A DNA stretch of 44,668 nucleotides from an uncultured Lachnospiraceae bacterium (GTDB lineage: Bacteria; Bacillota; Clostridia; Lachnospirales; Lachnospiraceae), in contig CATKXE010000019.1 of NCBI GenBank assembly GCA_949840465.1, positions 1-44,668 of the forward strand, given 5' to 3'. The notes below the pieces were generated by a model, which worked only from the letters and a program-made list of their open reading frames with translations, had not been told where the DNA came from and searched no databases. Both the position numbers and the translations under genes were made by a program. Position 1 is the first letter of the stretch, and every line of letters begins with the position of its first letter. This document shows positions 1 to 7,498 of the stretch, piece by piece.

Positions 1-1
1 A

Positions 2-184
2 ATGCTCACCGCTTGGCAGGGACAGGCGGCAAGGCTCGCTAATAAAGAAATCACCCAGGAGGAATATGACCAGTGGCGGTATCAGTACCCGAAATTTGAT
101 ACTTCACAGCACTGGGCGAAAGTTCCCTCTAAGGAATTAAGCGATGCCTTGGCTGAACAGTTCAAAGACCGATTAAAAGATTAA
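2..184 (+). CDS. C-terminal fragment of an unidentified protein
   Basis: An open frame runs in from the left edge and stops at 184, so only the last 60 residues are visible. The Met at position 2 is probably internal. The piece is charged and soluble, with a Trp/Tyr-rich stretch (residues 25-40) and a Lys/Asp-rich end. I do not recognise the family with certainty. It is followed by a hairpin and lies on the island side of the guaA 3' end, so a cargo or mobility gene of an integrated element is a reasonable guess, but that rests on location only. Confidence 0.45.
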   Translation: MLTAWQGQAARLANKEITQEEYDQWRYQYPKFDTSQHWAKVPSKELSDALAEQFKDRLKD

Positions 185-226
185 ATAAATACCGAAATGA
201 TTGCCCACCGTGTTATAAAAACGATA

Positions 227-270
227 AAACGCCCTTAGCCATGTGTTCCTACCCACAGCTAAGGGCGTTT
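227..270 (+). terminator. Hairpin terminator after the left-edge gene
   Basis: Two perfect 13-base arms (AAACGCCCTTAGC and its complement) flank an 18-base loop, starting 43 bases after the stop codon of the left-edge gene. The downstream arm ends in only three T residues, so termination may be weak. The A residues on the other side could let it work from the minus strand too. Confidence 0.6.
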
Positions 271-378
271 CTAATATGGATTCGTTCAGAGCCAAGCGGA
301 ATTTAGACAATATATGCGATGAATGTTTACATTCAAGAGCATATATTGGCAAAAGTCCATTTGGCGGATACGCCACAA

Positions 379-403
379 CTGAGAAATATGTAATATTTCT
401 CAG
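379..403. repeat. Perfect 11-bp inverted repeat with 3-base loop
   Basis: CTGAGAAATAT is followed by GTA and then by its exact complement. Pairing can be extended outward imperfectly through GCCACA and TATGGC, giving a longer stem over about 372-409. It lies between the left-edge gene and guaA. It is AT-rich and lacks a T run, so it could be a protein-binding site or a recombination site arm. No function can be assigned. Confidence 0.55.
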
Positions 404-567
404 TATGGCTCTGAACATTGCCAGCCACTTTAAAATCATTCTTCTACCTGTAAACCATCAGACAACAAGAATAATGCCGCTGAAATGACTGTTATCAATT
501 TGTTATCAAAAGACCTTTCCAAAGCCCGCAAACCCGCATAAACACTGGACTTACTAAACATTTTTGT

Positions 568-2115
568 TTACTCGAACTCAATCGTCCCCGGCGGCTTGCT
601 CGTCATATCATAAAACACCCTGTTCACTCCTCTGACTTCATTAATAATCCTGCTCATCACTCTGTTCAGGATTTCATACGGCACATCCGCCGCTTCTGCT
701 GTCATAAAATCAATCGTATTCACCGCCCTGAGAGCTACGGCATAATCATATGTTCTTTCGTCTCCCATCACGCCTACGCTACGCATGTTGGTCAATGCCG
801 CAAAGTACTGACCCACTACTTTGTTCATTCCGGCTGCATCCATTTCCTCTCGGTAAATAGCATCTGCATCCTGTACAATCTTCACTTTTTCAGCGGTTAC
901 TTCGCCAATAATCCTGATGCCAAGCCCCGGTCCCGGGAAAGGCTGACGAAACACGAGTTTTTCCGAGATTCCCAACTCCACCCCGGCTTTCCTGACTTCA
1001 TCTTTAAACAAATCCCGAAGCGGCTCAATAATCTCCTTAAAATCCACATAATCCGGCAATCCGCCGACATTGTGATGCGACTTAATCACGGCGGACTCAC
1101 CGCCCAGGCCGCTTTCTACGACATCCGGGTAAATAGTTCCCTGTACAAGGAAATCAACGGCGCCGATTTTTTTTGCTTCTTCCTCAAATACCCGGATGAA
1201 CTCTTCTCCGATAATCTTTCTCTTCTCTTCCGGTTCTTCAATTCCTGCAAGTTTTCTGTAAAATCTTTCCTGTGCGTTGACACGGATGAATTTGAGGTCA
1301 TATGGCCCTTCCGGGCCGAATACGGCTTCCACTTCATCCCCCTCATTTTTACGAAGCAGCCCATGGTCAACAAATACACAGGTCAGTTGATTACCAATTG
1401 CTTTGGATAGCATCACTGCCGCTACAGAAGAATCTACTCCGCCAGAGAGGGCGCAAAGTACTTTTCCGCCTCCCACCTTCGCGCGGATTTCCTGGATTGA
1501 ATTTTCCACAAAAGTATCCATCTTCCAGTCGCCTCTGCATGCACATATATTTTTTACAAAGTTATTAATCATCTTTGTCCCTTCTACCGTGTGCAGGACT
1601 TCGGGGTGAAATTGGATCGCATATAATTTTTTCGCTTCATTTTCTGCCGCTGCGGTAGGACAGCCCGCTGTATGTGCTGTGGTCTCGAATCCCGGCGCTA
1701 CCTGGGAGATATAGTCAAAATGGCTCATCCAGCATACCGTCTTTTCAGATACATCTTGAAATACTTTGGAACTGGTCTTGTCAATGAATACTTCTGACTT
1801 CCCATATTCCCTGACATCCGCACGCTCTACCTTTCCGCCCAACTCAAGCATCATTAGCTGCGCGCCATAGCATAATCCTAAAATCGGAATCCCCAGTTCA
1901 AACAAATCCTTTGGGCAGGCTGCAGCGCCTTCCTCATAACAGCTATTTGGACCGCCAGTCAAAATAATTCCTTTGGGTTCCATATTTTTAATAGCTTCCA
2001 GATCTGTCCTATAAGAATAAATCTCACAATAGACATTACACTCACGGACACGCCTTGCCACAAGCTGGTTATACTGTCCGCCAAAATCCAATACGACGAC
2101 TAATTCTCTTTTCAA
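568..2115 (-). CDS. guaA: GMP synthase (glutamine-hydrolysing)
   Basis: Converts XMP, ATP and glutamine to GMP in the cytoplasm, the last step of de novo guanine nucleotide synthesis. The 515-residue length is normal. Residues 1-190 form a class I glutamine amidotransferase domain with nucleophile Cys82 in GLCYGAQ and a downstream FHPEV histidine-glutamate motif. An ATP pyrophosphatase domain with the P-loop SGGVDSS follows near residue 225, and the C-terminal dimerisation domain ends in the conserved KPPGTIEFE. The start is a TTG preceded by GAGGAGG with 6-bp spacing; no ATG fits as well. The gene has its own promoter and a leader of about 230 bases that carries two kinds of small repeats but no recognisable purine riboswitch. 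Confidence 0.98.
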   Translation of the reverse strand: MKRELVVVLDFGGQYNQLVARRVRECNVYCEIYSYRTDLEAIKNMEPKGIILTGGPNSCYEEGAAACPKDLFELGIPILGLCYGAQLMMLELGGKVERADVREYGKSEVFIDKTSSKVFQDVSEKTVCWMSHFDYISQVAPGFETTAHTAGCPTAAAENEAKKLYAIQFHPEVLHTVEGTKMINNFVKNICACRGDWKMDTFVENSIQEIRAKVGGGKVLCALSGGVDSSVAAVMLSKAIGNQLTCVFVDHGLLRKNEGDEVEAVFGPEGPYDLKFIRVNAQERFYRKLAGIEEPEEKRKIIGEEFIRVFEEEAKKIGAVDFLVQGTIYPDVVESGLGGESAVIKSHHNVGGLPDYVDFKEIIEPLRDLFKDEVRKAGVELGISEKLVFRQPFPGPGLGIRIIGEVTAEKVKIVQDADAIYREEMDAAGMNKVVGQYFAALTNMRSVGVMGDERTYDYAVALRAVNTIDFMTAEAADVPYEILNRVMSRIINEVRGVNRVFYDMTSKPPGTIEFE

Positions 2116-2141
2116 CGATATACCTCCTCTATTTGTTGCCT

Positions 2142-2200
2142 ATTTGCGCAGCAAATGATTGCCTGCTGTATACAGCCACTGCACAGCAAATAATTGCCTG
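2142..2200 (-). repeat. Short hairpin repeats in the guaA leader (two tandem copies)
   Basis: ATTTGC-GCA-GCAAAT followed by a GATTGCCTG tail (2142-2165) is repeated partially as GCACAGCAAATAATTGCCTG (2181-2200). The same unit occurs at 33017-33046 and, more divergent, at 40363-40395. Each is about 20-30 bases upstream of a minus-strand start codon. The role is unknown; a 5' mRNA hairpin is likely. Confidence 0.55.
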
Positions 2201-2218
2201 CCCGCCATCTGTATCATT

Positions 2219-2319
2219 TATACTCATAAGCATTAAAATCTGCGAAAATATGGAGTGTTCCCGTTTCTGGCAGCGGATACAGGCCCGTATCGCGGCTAAT
2301 CTTACAGCCCGTGAGTATA
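2219..2319 (-). repeat. TATACTCAC-type leader element, copy in guaA 5' UTR
   Basis: A 101-bp element bounded by TATACTCA and GTGAGTATA. Read on the minus strand it aligns well with the minus strand of 11191-11304: both begin TATA-TCACG-GCTGTAAGATT (one variable base at each dash), keep GCCGC and GGGAAC blocks, and close with the inverted end. It starts about 25 bases after the predicted guaA transcription start, so it is transcribed. The paired ends suggest a closed RNA stem or MITE-like termini. Confidence 0.6.
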
Positions 2320-2350
2320 TTTCCCTACATTTCCTAAGAAATTAGGTTCT

Positions 2351-2379
2351 ATTATAAAATAGCTTTTGTTTTTTTACAA
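2351..2379 (-). promoter_or_regulatory. Sigma-A promoter of guaA
   Basis: On the minus strand TTGTAA (2374-2379) and a perfect TATAAT (2351-2356) are separated by 17 bases in an A/T-rich setting. The predicted transcription start is near 2344, giving a leader of about 230 bases before the TTG start of guaA. Confidence 0.65.
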
Positions 2380-2591
2380 TGCCTTTTTCCCGTCAGGAAT
2401 CGGCACAGAATATATAGAACACGTTTCTCCATGAGGTTCTTTCTGAACTTCGGGTATCTGTATATTTTGATAATTTACCAAAAGCCTTTATATTGACTTG
2501 GAAAAGCAAAATGAAATCAGCAGAATTACCCAAACATCAGAAAGCCTCCCATGATGCATAACAGACTCTAAAAATTCAGTCTTTTTTGTAG

Positions 2592-2645
2592 TCGCCGGAC
2601 AGACATAACAACACGTCCATATGCTCCGTTGCTTCGCGGAAATAA
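2592..2645 (+). repeat. 150-bp intergenic repeat family, degenerate partial copy F
   Basis: The stretch from CGCCGGACAGACAT to GCTTCGCGGAAATA matches the right-hand third of the family best seen at 23185-23367 and 14800-14895. The left part, with the GC-rich hairpin, is missing. Confidence 0.45.
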
Positions 2646-2722
2646 ACGACATAGCGATGTTTTGAAAAGGCTCTTGCCCGCAGGTATAAAAAAGAGTACT
2701 TTCTATGCATTTTTCTGAACCA

Positions 2723-2763
2723 TGAAAAACCCCCCGGCGTATATCATACGCCGAGAGGTTTTT
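2723..2763 (-). terminator. Strong hairpin terminator, bidirectional
   Basis: CGGCGTAT-ATC-ATACGCCG forms the core stem (2735-2753), extended by AAAACC and GGTTTTT on the outside. Both strands show a T run after the stem. It has no adjacent coding region; on the minus strand it follows the structured stretch at 2764-2890, and it therefore suggests a separate small transcript. Confidence 0.7.
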
Positions 2764-2890
2764 GATAAGACCCAAATACATTTTCAGAAAAGTAACCGCC
2801 GTGCCTGGCAACGGAAACAATCCCGCGGAGGGGTTCACAGGTTCCTCCGAAAACAGCACACCGGATGCGAGTTATCCGTAAAAATAGTAC
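2723..2890 (-). ncRNA. Candidate structured small RNA of unknown family
   Basis: Read on the minus strand from about 2890, a non-coding stretch contains CGGAGG and CCTCCG arms around an AACCTGTGAACC loop, a GTG..CTG and CAGGCAC pairing that encloses it, and then the strong terminator at 2723-2763. There is no open frame with a ribosome binding site. I compared it by eye with SRP RNA, 6S RNA, purine, TPP, cobalamin and T-box consensus patterns and none fit well. It could be a diverged housekeeping RNA or an attenuated leader whose gene has been lost. Confidence 0.35.
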
Positions 2891-2917
2891 TATGAGGGGG
2901 GAGGGGTTGACTAAATT

Positions 2918-3148
2918 TTATGCTGCCATGTATTTGGAAATCTCCTGCCTTAGCTGATTACAATCATCACCGTACACACGCAGTTCGGCAACGTTGTTCA
3001 GCCCCAGATTCATGAGTCCGAGGAGCGACTTCGCATCTACGATAAGCCGGCCACGAATCATGTCCATCGCGATATCATATTTCTCTACAATACTTAAAAA
3101 ATTCAAGATCTCTTCAGGATTTCTGAATGTCACGTTAAAACTATTCAT
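2918..3148 (-). CDS. HPr-family-like small protein lacking the phospho-His
   Basis: A 76-residue protein with the beta-alpha fold pattern and length of HPr, including the DAKSLLGLMNLGL segment that corresponds to the SKSIMGVMSL-like Ser46 region of PTS HPr. The N-terminal GLHARP motif with the phosphorylated His15 is replaced by RNPEEILNF, so it cannot act as an ordinary phosphocarrier. The Met at 3148 is preceded by AAAGGAGAACGG and is preferred over the upstream in-frame Met. Proteins of this kind are common in Lachnospiraceae. A scaffold or regulatory role is likely; none is demonstrated. It stands alone with its own promoter. Confidence 0.75.
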   Translation of the reverse strand: MNSFNVTFRNPEEILNFLSIVEKYDIAMDMIRGRLIVDAKSLLGLMNLGLNNVAELRVYGDDCNQLRQEISKYMAA

Positions 3149-3217
3149 TTCTCCGTTCTCCTTTAAAAGAATCTTTATCAGTATCTCCAAAATATTCTAT
3201 CTCTATTCAGCATAATC

Positions 3218-3245
3218 ATAATAACATACTTTTTTTTCACTGCAA
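3218..3245 (-). promoter_or_regulatory. Candidate sigma-A promoter of the HPr-like gene
   Basis: On the minus strand TTGCAG (3240-3245) and TATTAT (3218-3223) are separated by 16 bases. The predicted leader is about 65 bases. The match to consensus is moderate. Confidence 0.45.
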
Positions 3246-3304
3246 GGTGGAAATTTCCCTAAAAAAGTGGAAAATTTTAATCTTTTAAAACGATCGGCAA
3301 GCCA

Positions 3305-3452
3305 AAGACCCCGCAGCAAGCTGCGGGGCCTCTGGTCTGCACTTCGTTTCGGTCGTTGCTGAACAAGCGCCGCTGGCACCTGGCAGCCCTCGCGGCAATC
3401 GCCAAACGGATATACAAAAACATGTACGCCTGGCATGTTGCTTCGCGGGAAA
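3305..3452 (+). repeat. 150-bp intergenic repeat family, full copy A
   Basis: Starts with the hairpin CCCCGCAG-CAAG-CTGCGGGG (3309-3328), then a TGCACTTCGTTTCGGTCG block, GAACAAGCGCCGCTGGCAC, CCTCGCGGCAATCGCC, and ends in GTTGCTTCGCGGGAAA. It lies in the 360-base gap after the response regulator gene. The initial hairpin, followed by TCTTTGG on the minus strand, may serve as that gene's terminator. Small frames inside it are not believable genes. Confidence 0.75.
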
Positions 3453-3508
3453 TTTTTCTCCGTGATACCGCCCCTGTTCCGGCAATTTCGCGCAGAAAAA
3501 CGGCTCTT

Positions 3509-5035
3509 TTAATCTGCCTCTTTCCGGTATTCCGTGGGAAGCATTCCCACTTCTTCTTTAAATACTTTGCTCATATATTTAGGATCAGAATACCCTGCCA
3601 ATTCTGCAATCTGATTCATCTTCAGACTGGTATCCACCAACAGTTCTTTTACTTTTTCAATCCGGTATCTCCTGACGGTTTCCGTAAAAGTACTGCCCGT
3701 TTCTTTCTTAAACTGCGCGCTCAGATATTCCTCAGATACGAAAAGCTTCCTCGCCGTTTCTTCCAGCGTAATGCCCTGATTATAGTATTTACGGATCAGA
3801 AGCTTTGCCCTCTGCACCATATCACTGGCTGACTTTTCCTCCATCTCCGGCTCGGAATAATCAAGAATCGACATGAATTCCTTCATGGCCGCATTAATCT
3901 GTACCCAGCTGTACGCTGAGGCAATCCTCTGGAAAATATTCTGGATCTGCAGTTCTGATTCTTCTTTCTTTTCCTTTTGGGTGCTGATCAGACTCCAGTT
4001 AAACCTGATCATGTTTTCTTTGATTTGGGAAGGAAGATGGGGTTCCTGAACCAGATAGGCATAAAGCTTTTCATAACAGGAAATCACGCTCTTCCAATCC
4101 TTTTCTCTCAGCGCCTGCTTTGCCCTGTCCTCCAGTTCCAGCGGATACTTGACAGGCACGATCTGCTGCCTCTGGATCTCTGCCCTGTGGATCAAATCCC
4201 TGTCCGAAAACCAGAGATTCCACTCCATTTCCTTCTGCATCTCCCGCAGGGCCTTCGACGCATCCAAAAGCCGTTTCAGGCTCCTCCATACACAGATCAC
4301 CGGCTTTTCCAGATTACTGCACAACATGGGAACGACCGATTTTTCAAAGAAGGTGCGCTGAGATTCACCCGCATGCTGCCGGTACAAGATCATCAGAAGC
4401 ATATGCCAGCCTTTGATCTCCCGGATGTTCGCCGAGAATTTTACTGTGTGCTCCGCCACATGTTCCAAAAGCTTCTTTGCCGCCGCGCTCTGTGCCTCAT
4501 ACCCGTCTCCCAGCCATATGAGGAACAGCTCCGCAGGCTGCTCTACCGTAAATCCATACTTTTCATATGTCTGTGTGTTGAAATATTCGTCCGGTTCCAG
4601 TTGTCCGTTGATACACCCAAGGAATATATTCTCCAGTGAAAATCCATATTCCCTGTGCTTCTCCTTGAGAATCTTCTCTTCCACCTGCTCCAGGGCTTTT
4701 TTTAGTTCCCCGATCTTCAAAGGCTTTAACAGGTAGCTGACGATCCCCAGTTCAATGGCTTCTCTGGCATATTCAAATTCCGAATAGGCGGAAAGCACCA
4801 CGATCCTGCACCCTACATTCTCCTCCTTCAGCTTCCGGATCATGGTAAGTCCGTCCATATCCGGCATCCGAATATCTACAATGATCAGATCCGGCCTTTC
4901 CCGGCAGATCAATTCAAAACCACTCTGTCCATTCTCTGCTTTTCCTACCACCTCATACTTTGGGTTAATCTGATGCAGAAGCCTTACCATTCCTGAACGT
5001 ATGTGTGCTTCATCCTCTACTATTACGATTCGCAT
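3509..5035 (-). CDS. Response regulator with AraC-type DNA-binding domain (YesN-like)
   Basis: A cytoplasmic transcription factor of 508 residues. Residues 1-120 form a CheY-like receiver with acidic pocket EDE, phospho-acceptor Asp54 in VDIRMPDMDG and the conserved Lys in LLKPLK. A long middle region follows, and residues about 405-508 hold two helix-turn-helix units of the AraC type, including ITLEETARKLFVSEEYLSAQFKKE-like spacing and a second helix pair ending in PTEYRK. The start at 5035 follows AAGGAGGG; an upstream in-frame Met lacks such a site. It is 95 bases downstream of a YesM-type kinase gene and is its obvious partner. YesN-type regulators often control sugar uptake, but no transporter lies nearby. 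Confidence 0.92.
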   Translation of the reverse strand: MRIVIVEDEAHIRSGMVRLLHQINPKYEVVGKAENGQSGFELICRERPDLIIVDIRMPDMDGLTMIRKLKEENVGCRIVVLSAYSEFEYAREAIELGIVSYLLKPLKIGELKKALEQVEEKILKEKHREYGFSLENIFLGCINGQLEPDEYFNTQTYEKYGFTVEQPAELFLIWLGDGYEAQSAAAKKLLEHVAEHTVKFSANIREIKGWHMLLMILYRQHAGESQRTFFEKSVVPMLCSNLEKPVICVWRSLKRLLDASKALREMQKEMEWNLWFSDRDLIHRAEIQRQQIVPVKYPLELEDRAKQALREKDWKSVISCYEKLYAYLVQEPHLPSQIKENMIRFNWSLISTQKEKKEESELQIQNIFQRIASAYSWVQINAAMKEFMSILDYSEPEMEEKSASDMVQRAKLLIRKYYNQGITLEETARKLFVSEEYLSAQFKKETGSTFTETVRRYRIEKVKELLVDTSLKMNQIAELAGYSDPKYMSKVFKEEVGMLPTEYRKEAD

Positions 5036-5130
5036 GTTCCCCCTCCTTACAGCATGCGCATAAAACCGGATACCCGCGGATCCGGCCGACACAAAACGGC
5101 ACAGCCTGTGTTCTGCGCACAGATATCATT

Positions 5131-6819
5131 CTAATTGTAATTCACCTTTGTCCACTGTGGGATAAGCAAATGTATCCTCGTATAATCCTCCGGCACGCTC
5201 TCAAAATATACGACGGCCTCCTCACCATAGTATAATTTTAAGCGCTTTCGGACATTGGCAATACCGATATGCTCCCCCATATCCGACCCATCGTCATTCA
5301 GCTTTCGAAGAAGATTCTCGTCTATCCCTTCGCCGTTATCCTCAATAGTAATATGAATCTGACCGGCAGACAGTCCTGCCCCTACTATAATGACATGATC
5401 ATCCTTCTTCTTCAAAAAGGCGTATTTGAACGCATTCTCTATAAAAGGCTGAAGCAGGAGCTTATGGATCTCCATCTCCATCATATCCTCCGGGACTTCC
5501 AGTTCCAGCTTCGTCCTCTTATTCATCTCTACATTCTGCAGGCGGATATAGTGTTCCAGCCATTCAAACTCTGTACGCAGCGTCGTCATGCCTCCTGTAT
5601 TCTTCGCGGCATACCGTAAAATATCCCCCAGCAGCCCAAGCATCTCGCTGATCTCGTACTGCTCTTCCTCGATCGCTTTCCAGTTGATAATATCCAGAGT
5701 ATTATACAGGAAATGCGGGGTAATCTGTGCTTCTAACGCTGACATCTCCGCATACTTTTGCTTCATGGATGCTTTTTTGCCCTCCTCCACCTGGCTCTCT
5801 ATATGTATGACCATGTCGTTAAATCCCTGCTCGATCCTGCGTATCTGAGGATGAAGGCGCCGGGGTCTGGAAACCCGAACAGAGTAATCCCCTTTTCCCA
5901 CGCGCCCCATAGCCTCAACATAGCTATCCACCATCTTCTGATACGGCCTGACCGATAAAAGCGTCAGGGCAAGAATCATAAGCATGGAAATTATTGCGGC
6001 AGTTCCCAAACCAATGTATCGAATCCGTACAGAATTGTGATAGGGTTCCATAGATTGAATGTTGCAGATTGTGAAATCGCCCGTATTGCTTGGTCGGCAC
6101 GTATACTGATTTTTTTCCGGCTCCATGAGCTTCCCATAATCCTGGCCAATATCCTGCTTCTCGCTGGCGCTGAGAACCGTGCTTCCGTCCAACAGATAGC
6201 CCTGCCTGTCCGTACCGAAATTCAATGCCCTGCAAATCTCGTCTTCATTGATATTAATGGCTGCAACAGCCTGATTCCGGCTGCCGTTGCTATCCATATT
6301 CCGTGCAATCTGAAAAATATAAACTTTCTTTTCCCGGCCCGTGACCGGCCTGGAAATCCCCCTGTACAGATCTCCATCCTCTACTTTGGGAATCCCTGTC
6401 TCCTCTATCCATGAACTTTTTACAGAAGAAGAATTCAGTTCGTCATAAAAAACATTCCTTCCGTCCGCAAGAGAGATCATGATCCCTTCAATCCCCTCAT
6501 GACGGCCGCAGATATTGCCCAGCTCATGCTGCAGCGTTATCATGTTCCCGCTCAAAGCGTCGCCTTCTGCACTGACTGATTCTACCAGTTCGAGAATTTC
6601 CCGGTCTTCGCAAAGATCATATAAAATCGCAGCATATTTTTCCAATACCGTATCCAACACCTGACTGGATATACTTAGATTACTGTTGATCCGTTCATCC
6701 AGATACCGCTTCTCGGTTCTGGTCAAATAAACCTGTGTAATTGTAAAAAAAACAAAAATCGGAATCAACGCCACTGTCAAAAAACGAATCGGCAGGCTGT
6801 TGGACACCTTGCTTTTCAT
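5131..6819 (-). CDS. Sensor histidine kinase (YesM/LytS-like)
   Basis: A 562-residue membrane kinase. A transmembrane helix at about 12-32, an extracytoplasmic sensing region of about 235 residues and a second helix at about 268-290 are followed by a HAMP linker. The His_kinase domain carries the phospho-acceptor His369 in ITPHFLYNTLD, and the ATPase domain holds the N box (IENAFKYA) and DNGEGID. The gene precedes and likely shares a transcript with the AraC-type response regulator at 3509-5035. The pair lacks the neighbouring solute-binding protein or permease genes common for this family, so the signal is unknown. Confidence 0.92.
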   Translation of the reverse strand: MKSKVSNSLPIRFLTVALIPIFVFFTITQVYLTRTEKRYLDERINSNLSISSQVLDTVLEKYAAILYDLCEDREILELVESVSAEGDALSGNMITLQHELGNICGRHEGIEGIMISLADGRNVFYDELNSSSVKSSWIEETGIPKVEDGDLYRGISRPVTGREKKVYIFQIARNMDSNGSRNQAVAAININEDEICRALNFGTDRQGYLLDGSTVLSASEKQDIGQDYGKLMEPEKNQYTCRPSNTGDFTICNIQSMEPYHNSVRIRYIGLGTAAIISMLMILALTLLSVRPYQKMVDSYVEAMGRVGKGDYSVRVSRPRRLHPQIRRIEQGFNDMVIHIESQVEEGKKASMKQKYAEMSALEAQITPHFLYNTLDIINWKAIEEEQYEISEMLGLLGDILRYAAKNTGGMTTLRTEFEWLEHYIRLQNVEMNKRTKLELEVPEDMMEMEIHKLLLQPFIENAFKYAFLKKKDDHVIIVGAGLSAGQIHITIEDNGEGIDENLLRKLNDDGSDMGEHIGIANVRKRLKLYYGEEAVVYFESVPEDYTRIHLLIPQWTKVNYN

Positions 6820-7498
6820 GATTATTCCTTCCTTCTGTATTTGCAGCCTGAAGCTGTGGGCTGCAGAAAATGATAATTCCCGCGAAATAACGGCCGAAAC
6901 GTGATGCAGGCCAAATACCCCGCAGGTTGCTGTGCTGGAAATTTGATGCCCCGTTAACTGGCTGCCAGGTCATTGACTGCCCCCGGCTTTTGAAAAAGCC
7001 GAAGGACTGCCAGAGCGTCAGCGCAACTCATTGATATCTTTCTGGCTTGTCTTTTTCTCCGATTGCATTTAGTACTTATAAAATTTATCAGCGTATACCG
7101 TCCATTCGTATGAACCGGCGGCAAACTGTTTTTATGGTTATAGTATAGCATATTTTTACACCCCTGAGGCACTGAATTACGATTTTGTGTCATACATATT
7201 ATGGGCAAAACGGTATGTTTTCCCTATATATAAATTCACATTTTCCGCTGTTTTCGACCCATAAAAAAGCTTTTTAATTTTCCCTTTTTTTCCATTTTTA
7301 AATATACCAAAATGCGTGTTAATGCGCCCAAAATGCATAAAAACAAAAAAAAGCCCTGCGGCTTACGCAGGGCGTCTGTACGGATAAAAATTATTTTTAC
7401 AGGGAAATTTATCCCACAATTTTTGGGGATATATACAACCTTTTCTGTTTTTTATTCTTGCGTATTTCTAAAAATTCATTTACAATTTTAATCCTTTT
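6820..7498. other. Gene-free stretch between kinase and Na/Pi transporter genes
   Basis: No convincing gene is present. Visible structure is a small hairpin CGGCTTT-TGAA-AAAGCCG at 6984-7001 flanked by GACTGCC direct repeats, an A/T-rich region around 7140-7330 that probably holds the kinase promoter, and the transporter terminator at 7344-7373. The two overlapping minus-strand frames at 6695-7208 have no ribosome binding site and are rejected. Confidence 0.5.
7344..7373 (-). terminator. Intrinsic terminator of the Na/Pi transporter gene
   Basis: On the minus strand CGC-rich arms GCCCTGCG and CGCAGGGC with a five-base loop (7353-7373) are followed by an eight-base T run. It lies 125 bases after the stop codon at 7499. 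Confidence 0.85.

Larger units (their letters stand above)
185..567. other. Gene-free junction downstream of guaA
   Basis: Apart from the two hairpins at 227-270 and 379-403, this stretch holds no convincing gene. The short overlapping frames on both strands lack ribosome binding sites and recognisable sequence. It probably represents the end of an integrated element abutting the guaA 3' end, although the second copy of the guaA end that would prove this is not inside the window. Confidence 0.4.

Noticed and set aside
2116..2380. Purine riboswitch in the guaA leader
   Set aside because: Expected for guaA in Firmicutes, but the conserved aptamer loops are absent; the leader holds the two repeat types instead.
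2488..2859. A 123-residue minus-strand frame
   Set aside because: It runs through repeat copy F and the terminator hairpin at 2723-2763; sequence and start are not gene-like.
2764..2890. SRP RNA because of a TGTGAACCC loop
   Set aside because: The invariant GGAAGGAAGCAG-type domain IV sequence is missing.
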